Source: JAWKTT01 sp041398965 (GTDB lineage Bacteria; Planctomycetota; Planctomycetia; Planctomycetales; Planctomycetaceae). Taken from it: a stretch of 64,000 nucleotides of DNA. Numbering within the stretch: position 1 is the first letter of the stretch; each line of letters opens with the position of its first letter. The notes below the pieces were generated by a model. It made no database searches and was not told where the DNA came from. It saw only the letters and a program-made list of their open reading frames with translations. Shown piece by piece: positions 9,260 through 18,569 of the stretch. The DNA is taken from NCBI GenBank assembly GCA_041398965.1, contig JAWKTT010000004.1, forward strand, positions 248,001 to 312,000. The letters are read 5' to 3'. Made by a program: the position numbers and the translations under genes.

Positions 9260-11157
9260 GTCCCTTCGCCACCAGTCGTTGCTGGGGGCTGTTCGGTCGT
9301 GCCGGGACTCGGACTCTCCTCGACCATCGGAGTGACGCCGGGACGGAGCGGGCCAACACCTGGACCGGAAGGCCCCGGCGATGGCGCGGCTGGACCGGTG
9401 GGAGTGGTTGCCGAGAGATTTCCGACTTTGATCCAGCGTCGTACCAGGTAGCCACGTCCGAAGTTTGGCTGAAGTCTCGCTGTGATGGTCACCGCTTCGC
9501 CGTAAACCCCAAGTTCCGCCGCGAGTTGAGCCGCCAGCGACAACAGCCCCTCGGTCCATAGGTCCTTGCGATATGCCGCTCGCGTCGTTTCCATCGCAGC
9601 AAGCTCACTCGCCAGTAGCTCGATGCTTCGCCGCATCGTCTCCTGACGCGGGGGATAGGGCTCGCGTTCCATTCGGGCGAGTTCGATCCAATAGGCGGCC
9701 GATTCGATACAGCCGGAGTACTTCTCGTAGTTCCCGCCGCAGACAGTCCGCACCACGCCATAGGCCGTCATCGCGTCCCCTGGACGCCCCATCAGTTGGA
9801 GATTCCTCGCTCTGATGAGCGGCTGAGACATCACCACACGACCCGGTGTCGACCCCGGCAGTTCCTCTTGTGGTTGATGAAGAACGTCAGAAAAGTAGGA
9901 AACCGCCCGATCAAGTTCGGCTCGTGATCGACCCTGATATTCACCACCTTCGATCGCCGGAGCCACCTCTTCGTACTCAGTCGTTTGTAACTCGGGATAG
10001 TCCCAAATCGAGACATCGTCGGCACTCCATCGCCCACCCGCCCCTGCAGCAACCGCCCGGTCGTACAATCCGGGAGTCCGGAGTTTGCTGTTTCCTAGAC
10101 CATCGAAAAAGATGACGGACCGAGCATCGACCGCGTCGATCGTTGCCATCCGCGTTGCCCAAAGACTCCCTGTCCCGATGAGTTTCACCGACAGGTCCTT
10201 CATCAAATCGGCTGTGAGTGGGTAAGCCACTTCGGGCAGGTCGAGTTGACGGAACAAACCATCATCCTGCAAGACCTCGCTCAGGGTTGCCGGTCGCAAG
10301 ACACTCGCCGCCTTGCTCTCGCCCTCGCTCGCAGCCGGGATCGGAATTTGATGTTCCATGTCAAATAGATAGACCTCCGTCGAGTCTCCGCGACGTACCC
10401 CGACCCCGATCAAGAAAGGTTGTGGGATGCGGGGCGATGAGGCTGCCCCATCGGCTGACTCAGCCTCTGCGGCATCCCTCGCAAGGCCGTTGACCTCGAC
10501 GACATACGCGTCTAAGGAAAGTTGCCTCAGGAGTTCGGAGAACAACCAGGCTCGCTGCCGAGCATCTCCCCGCCCGATCAAGAGCGTCTGATAGGGAGTG
10601 GTGGCAATGTTCGAGGAGTCGCGAGGGGGGAGCACGTTTCGATTGACGAAAGTGAAGAGGATCACCATCTGCAAGACCGGATCGTCCACGTTCTTCGTCA
10701 GGCTGGATGCGATATGGCGAGCCATGCTGCAATTGCGAATGTGGGCGACATCCCGCAGCATCAACTCTTTCTGTTCGATGTTGGCCAACAAGTCCCCCTT
10801 CGCCAACTTTCTGACCAACTCCTCGTCGGTCGTCAACGGGAATCCAATCTGGCGTTCGAGGTTCGGCAGACAGGTTCTGATCCATCGACGAAGCGATCCC
10901 AGTTGTCGATCTCTTGAGGAGGTTTCGCCCAGCCGGTCCGGTTCGATCGCGGCGAGAATCTCCTCGAAGTCTTGCAGACAGACCTCCTGCTCACTCCGAA
11001 CAACGGTCCCCTCCTTTTTCTTCGGGTCGATGGGGGGATCACTCGCCTTAAATGAAAAGATAATCGCCAGCAGCACCAGAAGTCCGGCCCCTCCCGAGAC
11101 ATAAATCCACCATGGACGCCGGTCATCGGGGTCAATTGGCAAAGGGGTGTTACTCAT
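9256..11157 (-). CDS. Membrane-anchored protein with transglutaminase-like region, function unknown
   Basis: This 633-residue protein has a short cytoplasmic N-terminus, one transmembrane helix at about residues 15-36 (WWIYVSGGAGLLVLLAIIF) and a large extracytoplasmic part. Residues 185-235 (TTPYQTLLIGRGDARQRAWL) resemble the transglutaminase-like fold of other planctomycete proteins, but no nucleophilic Cys is seen at the helix start, so enzymatic activity is doubtful. The C-terminal half is helical and TPR-like (RARNLQLMGRPGDAMTAYGV). The last 60 residues are rich in Pro, Gly and Thr. Its stop overlaps the symporter-like start by four bases, which implies coupled expression. Confidence 0.7.
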   Translation of the reverse strand: MSNTPLPIDPDDRRPWWIYVSGGAGLLVLLAIIFSFKASDPPIDPKKKEGTVVRSEQEVCLQDFEEILAAIEPDRLGETSSRDRQLGSLRRWIRTCLPNLERQIGFPLTTDEELVRKLAKGDLLANIEQKELMLRDVAHIRNCSMARHIASSLTKNVDDPVLQMVILFTFVNRNVLPPRDSSNIATTPYQTLLIGRGDARQRAWLFSELLRQLSLDAYVVEVNGLARDAAEAESADGAASSPRIPQPFLIGVGVRRGDSTEVYLFDMEHQIPIPAASEGESKAASVLRPATLSEVLQDDGLFRQLDLPEVAYPLTADLMKDLSVKLIGTGSLWATRMATIDAVDARSVIFFDGLGNSKLRTPGLYDRAVAAGAGGRWSADDVSIWDYPELQTTEYEEVAPAIEGGEYQGRSRAELDRAVSYFSDVLHQPQEELPGSTPGRVVMSQPLIRARNLQLMGRPGDAMTAYGVVRTVCGGNYEKYSGCIESAAYWIELARMEREPYPPRQETMRRSIELLASELAAMETTRAAYRKDLWTEGLLSLAAQLAAELGVYGEAVTITARLQPNFGRGYLVRRWIKVGNLSATTPTGPAAPSPGPSGPGVGPLRPGVTPMVEESPSPGTTEQPPATTGGEGT

Positions 11158-11738
11158 TACAAGAACCTGCGTCTACAGAAATGTCATGAAAAACGAAAAG
11201 ACCGGGGGAGGACATCTCCGCTGTCGTTGTCCCAGCTTTCCTGTGAGAAAACGAGGCTCTCAATCTGGCGGAATATCCCGGTTCACGAAAAACCTGATTC
11301 TAGCACGCCATCGAATCTCCGGGGAGTTCACCATGTAAAAGCTCAAAGAAGTTCAGAAACTCGCCCCTCCCCTCGATCCAAGCACTCCCCGTTGTCTCCC
11401 CCTGAATCGCTCGTTGTCAACCGACCGTGTACCCGCTTTCCAAGCTGACACAAGCGAATCGTACGCCCTTTTTCCCGGACACTGAACGACACCAGGTCTG
11501 GCTGGAAAGCCTGACTTTCGTGTTTCAACGGGTTGTCCGGTTCACCACGAACTGCAACAGCGAGGTTTTGACCAGTTCGCAGGTCGCCGATAACATGCGA
11601 CGTTGCGGCTCACGGGGCGAACAAGCCTCACTTGACCGGAACTTGGTGTTCCGATCGCTCTGCGTCGATGGCAGAACTCGCCGAGAAGCATGTCATCGAG
11701 AGCACCATGCGGACACGGGATCGGGTGAAAGTTAGTAC
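11158..11738. other. Divergent intergenic region
   Basis: About 580 bases separate the leftward membrane-anchored gene from tgt. Small frames here lack ribosome-binding sites and recognisable sequence. It must contain promoters for both flanking genes. No conserved RNA element was identified. Confidence 0.4.
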
Positions 11739-12890
11739 ATGACAGCTCCGTTTGTGTTTCAACTCGAAACCACTTCCACCAATTGTTCCGGGCGAACAGG
11801 CCGTTGGTCGACGCCGCACGGGGATGTCGAGACCCCCGCCTTCATGCCCGTGGGAACTCGCGGAACCGTCAAAGGGGTGCTCCCTTCGCAACTCCGAGAC
11901 GCCGGAGCACAGATGGTGCTGGCCAACACCTACCATCTCGCTCTCAGACCCGGCTCCGAAGTCGTTCGCGACCTTGGTGGTCTGCACCGCATCATGAACT
12001 GGGACGGCCCCATCCTCACCGACAGTGGCGGATTTCAGGTCTTCAGCCTGTCCTCGATGTCAAAGATCAATGATGAGCAGGTTGTGTTTCGGTCTCATAT
12101 CGATGGGAGCCTTTTGCAACTTTCCCCCGAACGTGCCGTCGCCATTCAGGAGGACCTAGGGGCAGACTGCATCATGTGTCTGGACGAATGCCCCGCGCAT
12201 GGTGTCGATGATGCCAAGATGAAAGTCGCTGTCGACCGGACGACTCTCTGGGCGAAACGCTGTCGCGACGCACAGGTTCGCAGCGACCAGGCACTCTTCG
12301 GCATCGTACAGGGGGGAGTAAGCGAACGTTGGAGAGCGGAGTCTGCGGCGAGCTTGCTGCCTCTCGACTTTCCGGGCTACGCCATTGGCGGACTGAGCGT
12401 GGGGGAAGAACCGCGACTGATGTACCACACTCTCGACTTTACCGCACCGATGTTGCCGACCGATCGAATTCGCTATCTGATGGGGGTCGGGCGGCCCATT
12501 GACATCATCGAGGCAGTCATCCGGGGAGTTGACCTGTTCGACTGCGTTATGCCGACTCGCAACGCCCGCAACGGAACCGCCTTTACCTCGCAGGGACAGG
12601 TGAAGATGCGGAACCTTAAACATCAGCGAGACACCGGTCCGCTGGACCCCGATTGCCCTTGTCCCGCTTGTACCCAGTTCAGCCGAGGGACATTGCGGCA
12701 CCTGTTTCTGTCGCAAGAGATGCTGGGCCCAATGCTTCTCAGCATTCACAACACGACCTACTATCAGAAACTGATGCAAGATCTCCGCGTGGCCGGACAA
12801 CTCAATCGACTTCCCGAGTTCCGAGCCGAGTTTCTGGCAACAACCACAGCGAACAACGACGCGGACCTGCATTCAACAGACCGCATGTGA
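11739..12890 (+). CDS. tgt: Queuine/preQ1 tRNA-guanine transglycosylase
   Basis: Tgt exchanges guanine-34 of GUN-anticodon tRNAs for preQ1 on the route to queuosine. The 383-residue protein begins with TPHGDVETPAFMPVGTRGTVKG and contains LTDSGGFQVFSLSSM, the substrate-pocket Asp region, and GVDLFDCVMPTRNARNG with the catalytic Asp. The C-terminal zinc site is CPCPAC followed by a His in SIHN about 30 residues later, as expected. Length is normal. No other queuosine genes lie nearby. The ATG at 11739 is chosen because the conserved sequence starts a few residues later. Confidence 0.94.
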   Translation: MTAPFVFQLETTSTNCSGRTGRWSTPHGDVETPAFMPVGTRGTVKGVLPSQLRDAGAQMVLANTYHLALRPGSEVVRDLGGLHRIMNWDGPILTDSGGFQVFSLSSMSKINDEQVVFRSHIDGSLLQLSPERAVAIQEDLGADCIMCLDECPAHGVDDAKMKVAVDRTTLWAKRCRDAQVRSDQALFGIVQGGVSERWRAESAASLLPLDFPGYAIGGLSVGEEPRLMYHTLDFTAPMLPTDRIRYLMGVGRPIDIIEAVIRGVDLFDCVMPTRNARNGTAFTSQGQVKMRNLKHQRDTGPLDPDCPCPACTQFSRGTLRHLFLSQEMLGPMLLSIHNTTYYQKLMQDLRVAGQLNRLPEFRAEFLATTTANNDADLHSTDRM

Positions 12891-13046
12891 CGGGGTTGCA
12901 GCCGATGATCGCGGATGTCATGACCCCGATGGCACCCGAGTCACCGTAAGGTGGTCATGCCAGTCCATTGCCCGACGGTCGCATCAAGACACAGGGACAT
13001 TCGTCCTACTGAAGCTCCCCTTCGCTCCGATGCTGTGCGAAGTGAC

Positions 13047-14561
13047 TCAACGTTGACGCTGCGACTCTTTATGTTTGCGTTGCAGCGCTCGACGTTCCTT
13101 CTTGCTCAACCCCCGCAAGGCAGCAGGATCAAGACGCTCACTCCCAGATTCCTCTGAGTCTGAATAGGAATCGCTGTCGCTCTCATTGTCGACCGTATCC
13201 GTCGAGCGATTTGTCAATTGGTTCGCACCGCGACTCTTGCCGAGAGGAGCCTTAATCCCTTGCGGCTCGTCGAAGCGGCGAGTCTGTCCCGATCGGTTCG
13301 CTGATGACGCATTCGATTGCGACATCACTGGCTCTTCGACCTCCAACTCCACTTCTTCCAAGTCAGTGTCGTACTGTGCGGCGATGGCATCGGCGTATTC
13401 GTCCTGCTCCCGTGCGTCCAAGCCGGCTGTCTCAGAAGCACTGGCATTGACCGGAGAATCAACAGTCGTCTCTTTTTCCTCGGCCTCTTCTGCGTCGGCA
13501 GAACGTCCTCGGCCCGACTTGGAAGTCGACTTGGCGGTCGAGCGTTTTGTCGTCGCTTTCTTACGAGTCGTCGTGGCGGTTTTGGTTTTACGTCCTGTGC
13601 TGCGCGAGGCGGGTTTCTCACTCTCTTCAGACATCTCTTCCGAATCGCTCACATCAGAGCTGTCTGCCTCGTCAGCCTGCATCTGTCGACGAATCCCGCC
13701 GATCAAAGCCCGGAGCAAGCCGCCGTTCATCGTCAGCGGAGTCTTTGGGGCTTCATTGGAAACATGAATAACGTGTCGAGCATGAATCAGCATCGACAGG
13801 GCAAGCAACATCGGCCAACCTGTCGCAAGTGCTGCACCCGACAGTAACTGTTGCGATGAAGTGAGTAGGTGTTCACCCATGAGGTGCGTCGCGACCCAGA
13901 GTCCGGCCAGCAGAGCGGCCCCCTTCAACCAGCGGCAACTTCCACGACAGTCTCGCATTTCTCGGAGCAACAACTTCGAGAGGGGCAACATCATGATCGC
14001 CGCCGGAACCAGCCACAACAGGGAGCGAATGTTCCAGGCTGCAATTGGATGAGCGCGCAAGACCGCCTCCGCCGCAGTGATGTGTGCCCCACTGGCGGTG
14101 GCAGCACAACAGATCAGCCAGCCAATCGAGGCGTAGAACCACAGTTTATAACTGCCGCTGAAGTCTTTTCGACTTCTTGAACGGTACCAGAGATTGATGA
14201 GCGAAAGCTGACCTGCCGCCAGTAACATGACGGTGCTGAAGAAGGTCGTCAGCTTCCCTTCTTTCAGCCCCACCAGGCCCGAAATCGAACCTTTGCTTGC
14301 ATCAGCCCGAACTCCGAGAAACAGCATCCCGCCCCACAATGCCATGACGACAAGGGCCAAGACGGTGTGCTTCCAAAGCTTCGGGGTGATGAGGGAATCT
14401 GCTGGGGAGTCCCCTTCCTGATACTCGGTGCGGTCTTCCGAGTCGACAGCGTCTAACGTCCCGCTCGACTTCGACTCGGACGCGGGAACATCCGCTTCCT
14501 GAGCGAGGCGACGTCGTCGTCGTTCGTCGACACATCGAGAACCAGCAAACCGAATAGACAT
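13047..14561 (-). CDS. Multi-pass membrane protein with charged low-complexity tail, function unknown
   Basis: With the ATG at 14561 (MSIRFAGSRC...) the product is 504 residues. A frame-extended start at 14657 adds 32 residues with no conserved look. The start resembles planctomycete proteins beginning MxIRF-C, but the zinc-ribbon cysteines are absent. About eight hydrophobic segments lie between residues 60 and 300 (LWKHTVLALVVMALWGGM, FYASIGWLICCAATASGA, SLLWLVPAAIMMLPLSK). The C-terminal 200 residues are alternately acidic and basic, with KTKTATTTRKKATTKR followed by Ser/Glu-rich stretches and a Lys/Arg-rich end. No enzymatic motif is visible. The tail may bind an acidic partner or nucleic acid, but this is only a guess. 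Confidence 0.65.
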   Translation of the reverse strand: MSIRFAGSRCVDERRRRRLAQEADVPASESKSSGTLDAVDSEDRTEYQEGDSPADSLITPKLWKHTVLALVVMALWGGMLFLGVRADASKGSISGLVGLKEGKLTTFFSTVMLLAAGQLSLINLWYRSRSRKDFSGSYKLWFYASIGWLICCAATASGAHITAAEAVLRAHPIAAWNIRSLLWLVPAAIMMLPLSKLLLREMRDCRGSCRWLKGAALLAGLWVATHLMGEHLLTSSQQLLSGAALATGWPMLLALSMLIHARHVIHVSNEAPKTPLTMNGGLLRALIGGIRRQMQADEADSSDVSDSEEMSEESEKPASRSTGRKTKTATTTRKKATTKRSTAKSTSKSGRGRSADAEEAEEKETTVDSPVNASASETAGLDAREQDEYADAIAAQYDTDLEEVELEVEEPVMSQSNASSANRSGQTRRFDEPQGIKAPLGKSRGANQLTNRSTDTVDNESDSDSYSDSEESGSERLDPAALRGLSKKERRALQRKHKESQRQR

Positions 14562-14773
14562 GAAGCGCAGCGTGGTCGAATGACAAAGGGAAGGGGCCTC
14601 TGTTCCATCGACCAAACTCCAAAGGAAGAAAGAGGTCTCACTGACTCGCCACCGCAATTTGGTGCCGAGCGACCTGACGCAGGGAGCCTGACCGGAACCT
14701 CTCGCAGACTCCCCCTCAGAGGCACTCTTGACCTACGTTCCCTAACTTATCAGGCGAGTCATTCACCCGTTCC

Positions 14774-14791
14774 ACGGACATCCATGTCCGT
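14774..14791. repeat. Short palindrome ACGGACATCCATGTCCGT
   Basis: This 18-base perfect palindrome lies upstream of the leftward membrane protein and just beyond the desaturase terminator. A similar 'gacat...tgtc' hairpin occurs at 49716-49737. It may be a short dispersed repeat or a dimeric regulator site. Confidence 0.4.
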
Positions 14792-14804
14792 CGGACGTAT
14801 CGGC

Positions 14805-14847
14805 CAAAAAACAAGCCCCGCCGCGCGGTAAGGCGGGGCGGGGCTTG
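14805..14847 (-). terminator. Intrinsic terminator of the desaturase gene
   Basis: Read on the minus strand, a GC-rich hairpin with a ten-pair stem (arms AAGCCCCGCC and GGCGGGGCTT) is followed by six T. It lies about 50 bases after the desaturase stop, the classical arrangement for rho-independent termination. Confidence 0.85.
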
Positions 14848-14897
14848 AGGAGAATCAGGGCGATCTCTTTCGGAAGAGATGTCTTGCCGTCAGGAAA

Positions 14898-15989
14898 TCA
14901 GGCGGCTTTCGACTGAGTTTGCTTCACTTCGGGAAGCTTGTCGTCGACCTGAGTCGCTAAACCGATGAGACGCAGGAACTTGATCGCATACCACGTCGGA
15001 TCGATTTCCCACCAACGATGTCCCGCACGGGCAACGCGAGGATAAGCGTGATGGTTGTTGTGCCATCCTTCGCCGTAGCTGAGGACTGCGACCCACCACA
15101 AGTTGCGGGACTCGTCAGCAGTTTCGTAGTTGCGGTAACCCCAAAGGTGAGTGGCCGAGTTGACAAACCAGGTGCTGTGATAAGCGACCACCATTCGCAT
15201 GCAGCCAGCCCACAACAGCATCGACAAACCTCCTGTCAGGCCACCCATGAGGAAATAGCCGGCAGCGAACGCAGCAACAGAAGGACCAATCAACCAGAGA
15301 ACGGCAGTCTTCTCGAAGAACTGCACCATCTTGTCCTTGGCGAGGTCTGGAACATAGTGCTTCTCGATCAGCATTGTCATCCGATCGGTTCGCTTGAGCA
15401 TGAGCCATAGCAAGTGTGACCACCACGGACCTTCCAGTGGCGAATGTGGATCACCAGCACGATCAGACCGAGCATGGTGAACACGGTGCACTGCGGTCCA
15501 TGTCAGCGGAGGTCCTTCACCGGCCACGCCACCTGCGATCATCCCGATGAGTTTCGCCGGGCCATGCAGGATGAGCGAACGGTGAGACAGCGTTCGGTGA
15601 TAGCACATGCAGATACCGATGCTGCACGTAAACCAGTGTAACGCTAAAGCGACAACTGCCGCCTGCCATGTGAAATAGAAAGGAGCTGCCAACGCACCAA
15701 TGTGCATCAGAGCCATCCAGCCGAAGACGACCCAGTCCACATTTTCTAATCGGAGACGTGAGGGGTAGAATCCTTCCAAAATCTCCTCTCGCTCTTTCGC
15801 CGCTGCCGTTGCGGGAATTTGAGGAACCACAGCATGTGGGTCTTCGTATTCTGGAACGGGGTTGAAAGGCACCAGTTCGGCATGCAGGCCAGCCGCGTCA
15901 ATCTCAGTCGTGCCAACCTCTTCAGTTGCCACAGACGAAGTCGCTTCGTGAAATTCGTTGTCGGTCATTGGGTCCAGCGTCGCGGACAT
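14898..15989 (-). CDS. Membrane fatty acid (acyl-CoA/acyl-lipid delta-9) desaturase
   Basis: This 363-residue membrane di-iron desaturase introduces a double bond into fatty acyl chains. The three histidine clusters are complete: HRTLSH at residues 131-136, HRVHH at 168-172 and HNNHH at 310-314. Two pairs of membrane helices lie at about 86-120 and 228-270. Spacing and sequence (GIGICMCYHR-like, SYGEGWHNNHHAYP) fit the stearoyl-CoA/delta-9 group. The first 75 residues are a non-conserved, acidic extension, so a shorter start is conceivable, but the ATG at 15989 opens the frame. A strong intrinsic terminator follows, consistent with single-gene transcription. Confidence 0.9.
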   Translation of the reverse strand: MSATLDPMTDNEFHEATSSVATEEVGTTEIDAAGLHAELVPFNPVPEYEDPHAVVPQIPATAAAKEREEILEGFYPSRLRLENVDWVVFGWMALMHIGALAAPFYFTWQAAVVALALHWFTCSIGICMCYHRTLSHRSLILHGPAKLIGMIAGGVAGEGPPLTWTAVHRVHHARSDRAGDPHSPLEGPWWSHLLWLMLKRTDRMTMLIEKHYVPDLAKDKMVQFFEKTAVLWLIGPSVAAFAAGYFLMGGLTGGLSMLLWAGCMRMVVAYHSTWFVNSATHLWGYRNYETADESRNLWWVAVLSYGEGWHNNHHAYPRVARAGHRWWEIDPTWYAIKFLRLIGLATQVDDKLPEVKQTQSKAA

Positions 15990-16202
15990 CGTTCTCTCCC
16001 TTTCGATCGTGTGTCTGAGAACATAAAGGCCCTTGAAGTTCAGGCGAACTCTAGCAGCCTCTGATCGAAAGGTGTGTCATCAATAGGTCGAAGTTGTGTC
16101 AAACTTGTGTCACGGTTGTAACGTGTGTCTCCAAAATAGGTTACGTCGCAACGTCGCAGTCGTAATCGCCTTGAGCAGTCTGCAATAGTCGCCGAAACGT
16201 TG

Positions 16203-16931
16203 TCACTCTTGAGAATCTGTCTCACGAACGAACCGATATCCGGTCCCACGAACCGACAAGAGATGCTTCGGATTCGCCGGATCGACCTCGATATACTTCC
16301 GCAATCGCATCACGAAATTGTCGATCGTCCGTGTCGTAACCTCAGCTTCCTGGTCCCAGACATCTCGAAGAATCTCTTGTCGAGAAAGCACGACTCCGAC
16401 ATGGGAAAAGAAGTATCCCAGCAACTGCGCTTCCATCGTCGTGAGGGTCGAAGTCTCTTCTCCCCGCTGGACCGTGAACGCCCGGAAGTCGACGGTTACG
16501 TCATCAAAACGATAGTCCGTCAACTTGCTCTCGGCGATGTGACGTGTCAGACGCTGGTGACGATCAAGCAGATTGCGAACGCGACTCAACAACTCTGGCA
16601 GAGCAAATGGCTTCGTGAGGTACTGGTCGGTACCGCAGTCAAAGGCGTATGCCCGATCTTCAGACAGCGTTCTCGCGCTCAACACCAGCACGGGAACCGT
16701 CGAGTCCTGCTCTCGGATGCCGCGACAGATTTCGTACCCGCTCATTCCCGGCAGCATCAAGTCCAGCACAACGAGGTCGACAGTATTCGGTTGCTCTCGG
16801 AAGAAGTTGAGAGTCGACGGGCCATCTCCGAGCACGATCGCTTCATACCCCTCCGCTTCAAAGTTAAACATGAGTCCGCGCGCAATCGCCTCTTCATCTT
16901 CGACGATGAGTATTCGCTTTCGCTCCCCCAT
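16203..16931 (-). CDS. OmpR-family two-component response regulator
   Basis: The 242-residue regulator has an N-terminal receiver (RILIVEDEE, acidic pocket at residues 11-12, phospho-acceptor Asp57 in VVLDLMLPG, switch Lys in YLTKPF). A C-terminal winged-helix DNA-binding domain follows (EAQLLGYFFSHVG, TRTIDNFVMRLRKYIE, VRGTGYRFV). The longer open frame upstream is not used: the ATG at 16931 is preceded by an AGGGGAA-type ribosome site and begins the conserved receiver. No histidine kinase is adjacent, so the sensor is elsewhere. The target genes are unknown. Confidence 0.9.
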   Translation of the reverse strand: MGERKRILIVEDEEAIARGLMFNFEAEGYEAIVLGDGPSTLNFFREQPNTVDLVVLDLMLPGMSGYEICRGIREQDSTVPVLVLSARTLSEDRAYAFDCGTDQYLTKPFALPELLSRVRNLLDRHQRLTRHIAESKLTDYRFDDVTVDFRAFTVQRGEETSTLTTMEAQLLGYFFSHVGVVLSRQEILRDVWDQEAEVTTRTIDNFVMRLRKYIEVDPANPKHLLSVRGTGYRFVRETDSQE

Positions 16932-17411
16932 GGCACATTCCCCTTGCCCTTGCCCTTGCCCAGATTTTGCCCCAATCATCGCTTCGGGAGTGGACCATCT
17001 CCGTAGAGAAATCAGGCCCCTCCAATCGCGAATGAGTGAAAGCCCCCCCCGTCGGTGTACGTCACCCGCCGCGACGCCACCCGACGGCTTGCGCCGTAAC
17101 ACTCTTGTCGTACCGATATTTTGTGCAAGATAAACGATGAGCCATCGACTCGCGATCCCATTGACTCCCGATCCTGCCCCAATGGCATTCCATGGAGTCA
17201 TCAGCCAATCGACCTTCCGAGTCGACCGCGTTTCAGTTGTACCACGCGACACCGGTTCGCGTCGACCAGATTGACGGCAATAGATCGCGTTCCTCTGGTG
17301 ACTTCGCCGAAAACTTGTCATGATCTGAGGGGGATGTCATCGGCGTCAAGGCGAGGCGTTGAAGGAGACTTGCTCGGGGCCGGAGAAGAATGTTCGTCAA
17401 TCAGGGAAGTG
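16932..17411. other. Intergenic region between the regulator and epmA
   Basis: About 480 bases contain the hexamer repeat at the left edge and otherwise no supported feature. An open frame of the regulator extends through it without conserved sequence. Confidence 0.4.
16940..16968 (-). repeat. Tandem GGGCAA hexamers upstream of the regulator start
   Basis: On the minus strand three GGGCAA units and one GGGGAA unit lie 9-35 bases upstream of the response regulator ATG. Each resembles a ribosome-binding site. Slippage of the hexamer could change spacing to the start codon. Confidence 0.5.
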
Positions 17412-18479
17412 TCAGGCACGAGGTGATGGAAATGGGATAACCTCTTCGATATTCGTCAGACCGAGACGCCACATTAACAGGCGATCGAATCCGAGGGCGA
17501 CGCCCGATGAATCAGGAAAACCAGCCTGCATCGCATCCAGCAATCGGCTCTCTTCCCGCAACTCTCGTAGCCCTTCCTCTCGCCGACGAGCGTTCTGGTC
17601 GGCCATGCGACGGCGGAACTCGACTGGGTCAGTTAACTCTTGATAGCCGTTACAGATTTCGATCCCGTACAAATACAACTCGAATCGTTCTGCGGTCGGA
17701 ACGGCACACTGAGAAACGCGGGCGAGTGCTGCCTGCGATGGCGGAAAGCCATAAATGAACAGAGGGCCTGTTTGCAGAAGTTGCGGTTCGATGACTTCGG
17801 CCAACAACAGATTCAACCAGCCATCTCGATCGTCCGACTCGAGCGACTGCGGGACGACAACTCCATGCCGTTTGGCGAGGGCCACAAGGTCGGACTGCGG
17901 CGATCCGAGAATTGGTTGACCAACAAATTGCTCAAACGCTTCGTCATAGGTCATACGAACGACAGCCGGGAGACGTCGCGGTGGGGCCTGAACGAGCGGT
18001 AACAGTCCGATACTGCGGACGAGTTGTTCGACGAAATCCATCTGTCGTTGGAAAGTGTCGCCCGTGCGATACCACTCAATCATGGTGAACTCGGGATTGT
18101 GCCGAGGGCTGAATTCATCACGACGAAAACAGCGGGCGATCTGAAAGATTGCCTCGGCACCGGCAGCCAGCAGTCGTTTCATTGCAAACTCGGGCGATGT
18201 TTGCAGATAAAGTTCCGGCTTGAAGGAGTCGGCAGACGAATTGCTGTGGGTGGAGATGTCGGAGATGGGGGAAAGACCGGTCTCTAAGACGAACGGTTCA
18301 AGCCAAGCATCGACGCAGACATCCTGAGACAACAGCGGTGTTTCGACTTCGAGGTAGCCCGCTTGCCGAAAGGTGCGACGAATTGCATCGAGAACCTCGG
18401 CACGTGCTCGCAAGGTCTCGAACGAGGCTGTTGGTCTCCAGTCGGCAGGTGAGGTCATCGCATCAACACAGTCTATCAA
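17412..18479 (-). CDS. epmA: EF-P lysine aminoacylase EpmA (LysRS-like)
   Basis: EpmA (GenX/PoxA) attaches beta-lysine to the conserved lysine of elongation factor P. The 355-residue product is a class II aminoacyl-tRNA synthetase catalytic core without the anticodon-binding domain. Motif 2 is FRRDEFSPRHNPEFTMIEWY and motif 3 is GVALGFDRLLMWRLG near the C-terminus. Full-length LysRS would be about 500 residues, so this is the short paralogue. EF-P and the aminomutase EpmB are not in the window. It follows the CvpA-like gene by about 90 bases on the same strand. A start at 18458 (MTSPADW) is also possible. Confidence 0.9.
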   Translation of the reverse strand: MIDCVDAMTSPADWRPTASFETLRARAEVLDAIRRTFRQAGYLEVETPLLSQDVCVDAWLEPFVLETGLSPISDISTHSNSSADSFKPELYLQTSPEFAMKRLLAAGAEAIFQIARCFRRDEFSPRHNPEFTMIEWYRTGDTFQRQMDFVEQLVRSIGLLPLVQAPPRRLPAVVRMTYDEAFEQFVGQPILGSPQSDLVALAKRHGVVVPQSLESDDRDGWLNLLLAEVIEPQLLQTGPLFIYGFPPSQAALARVSQCAVPTAERFELYLYGIEICNGYQELTDPVEFRRRMADQNARRREEGLRELREESRLLDAMQAGFPDSSGVALGFDRLLMWRLGLTNIEEVIPFPSPRA

Positions 18480-18569
18480 ACAATCCGCATGAGGAGCGAT
18501 CCGCGAAGTACGTCGCGACGACGATGAAGGGGAACGGCACAGACCGGATGACTGTGCGGTTGAAAGAGG

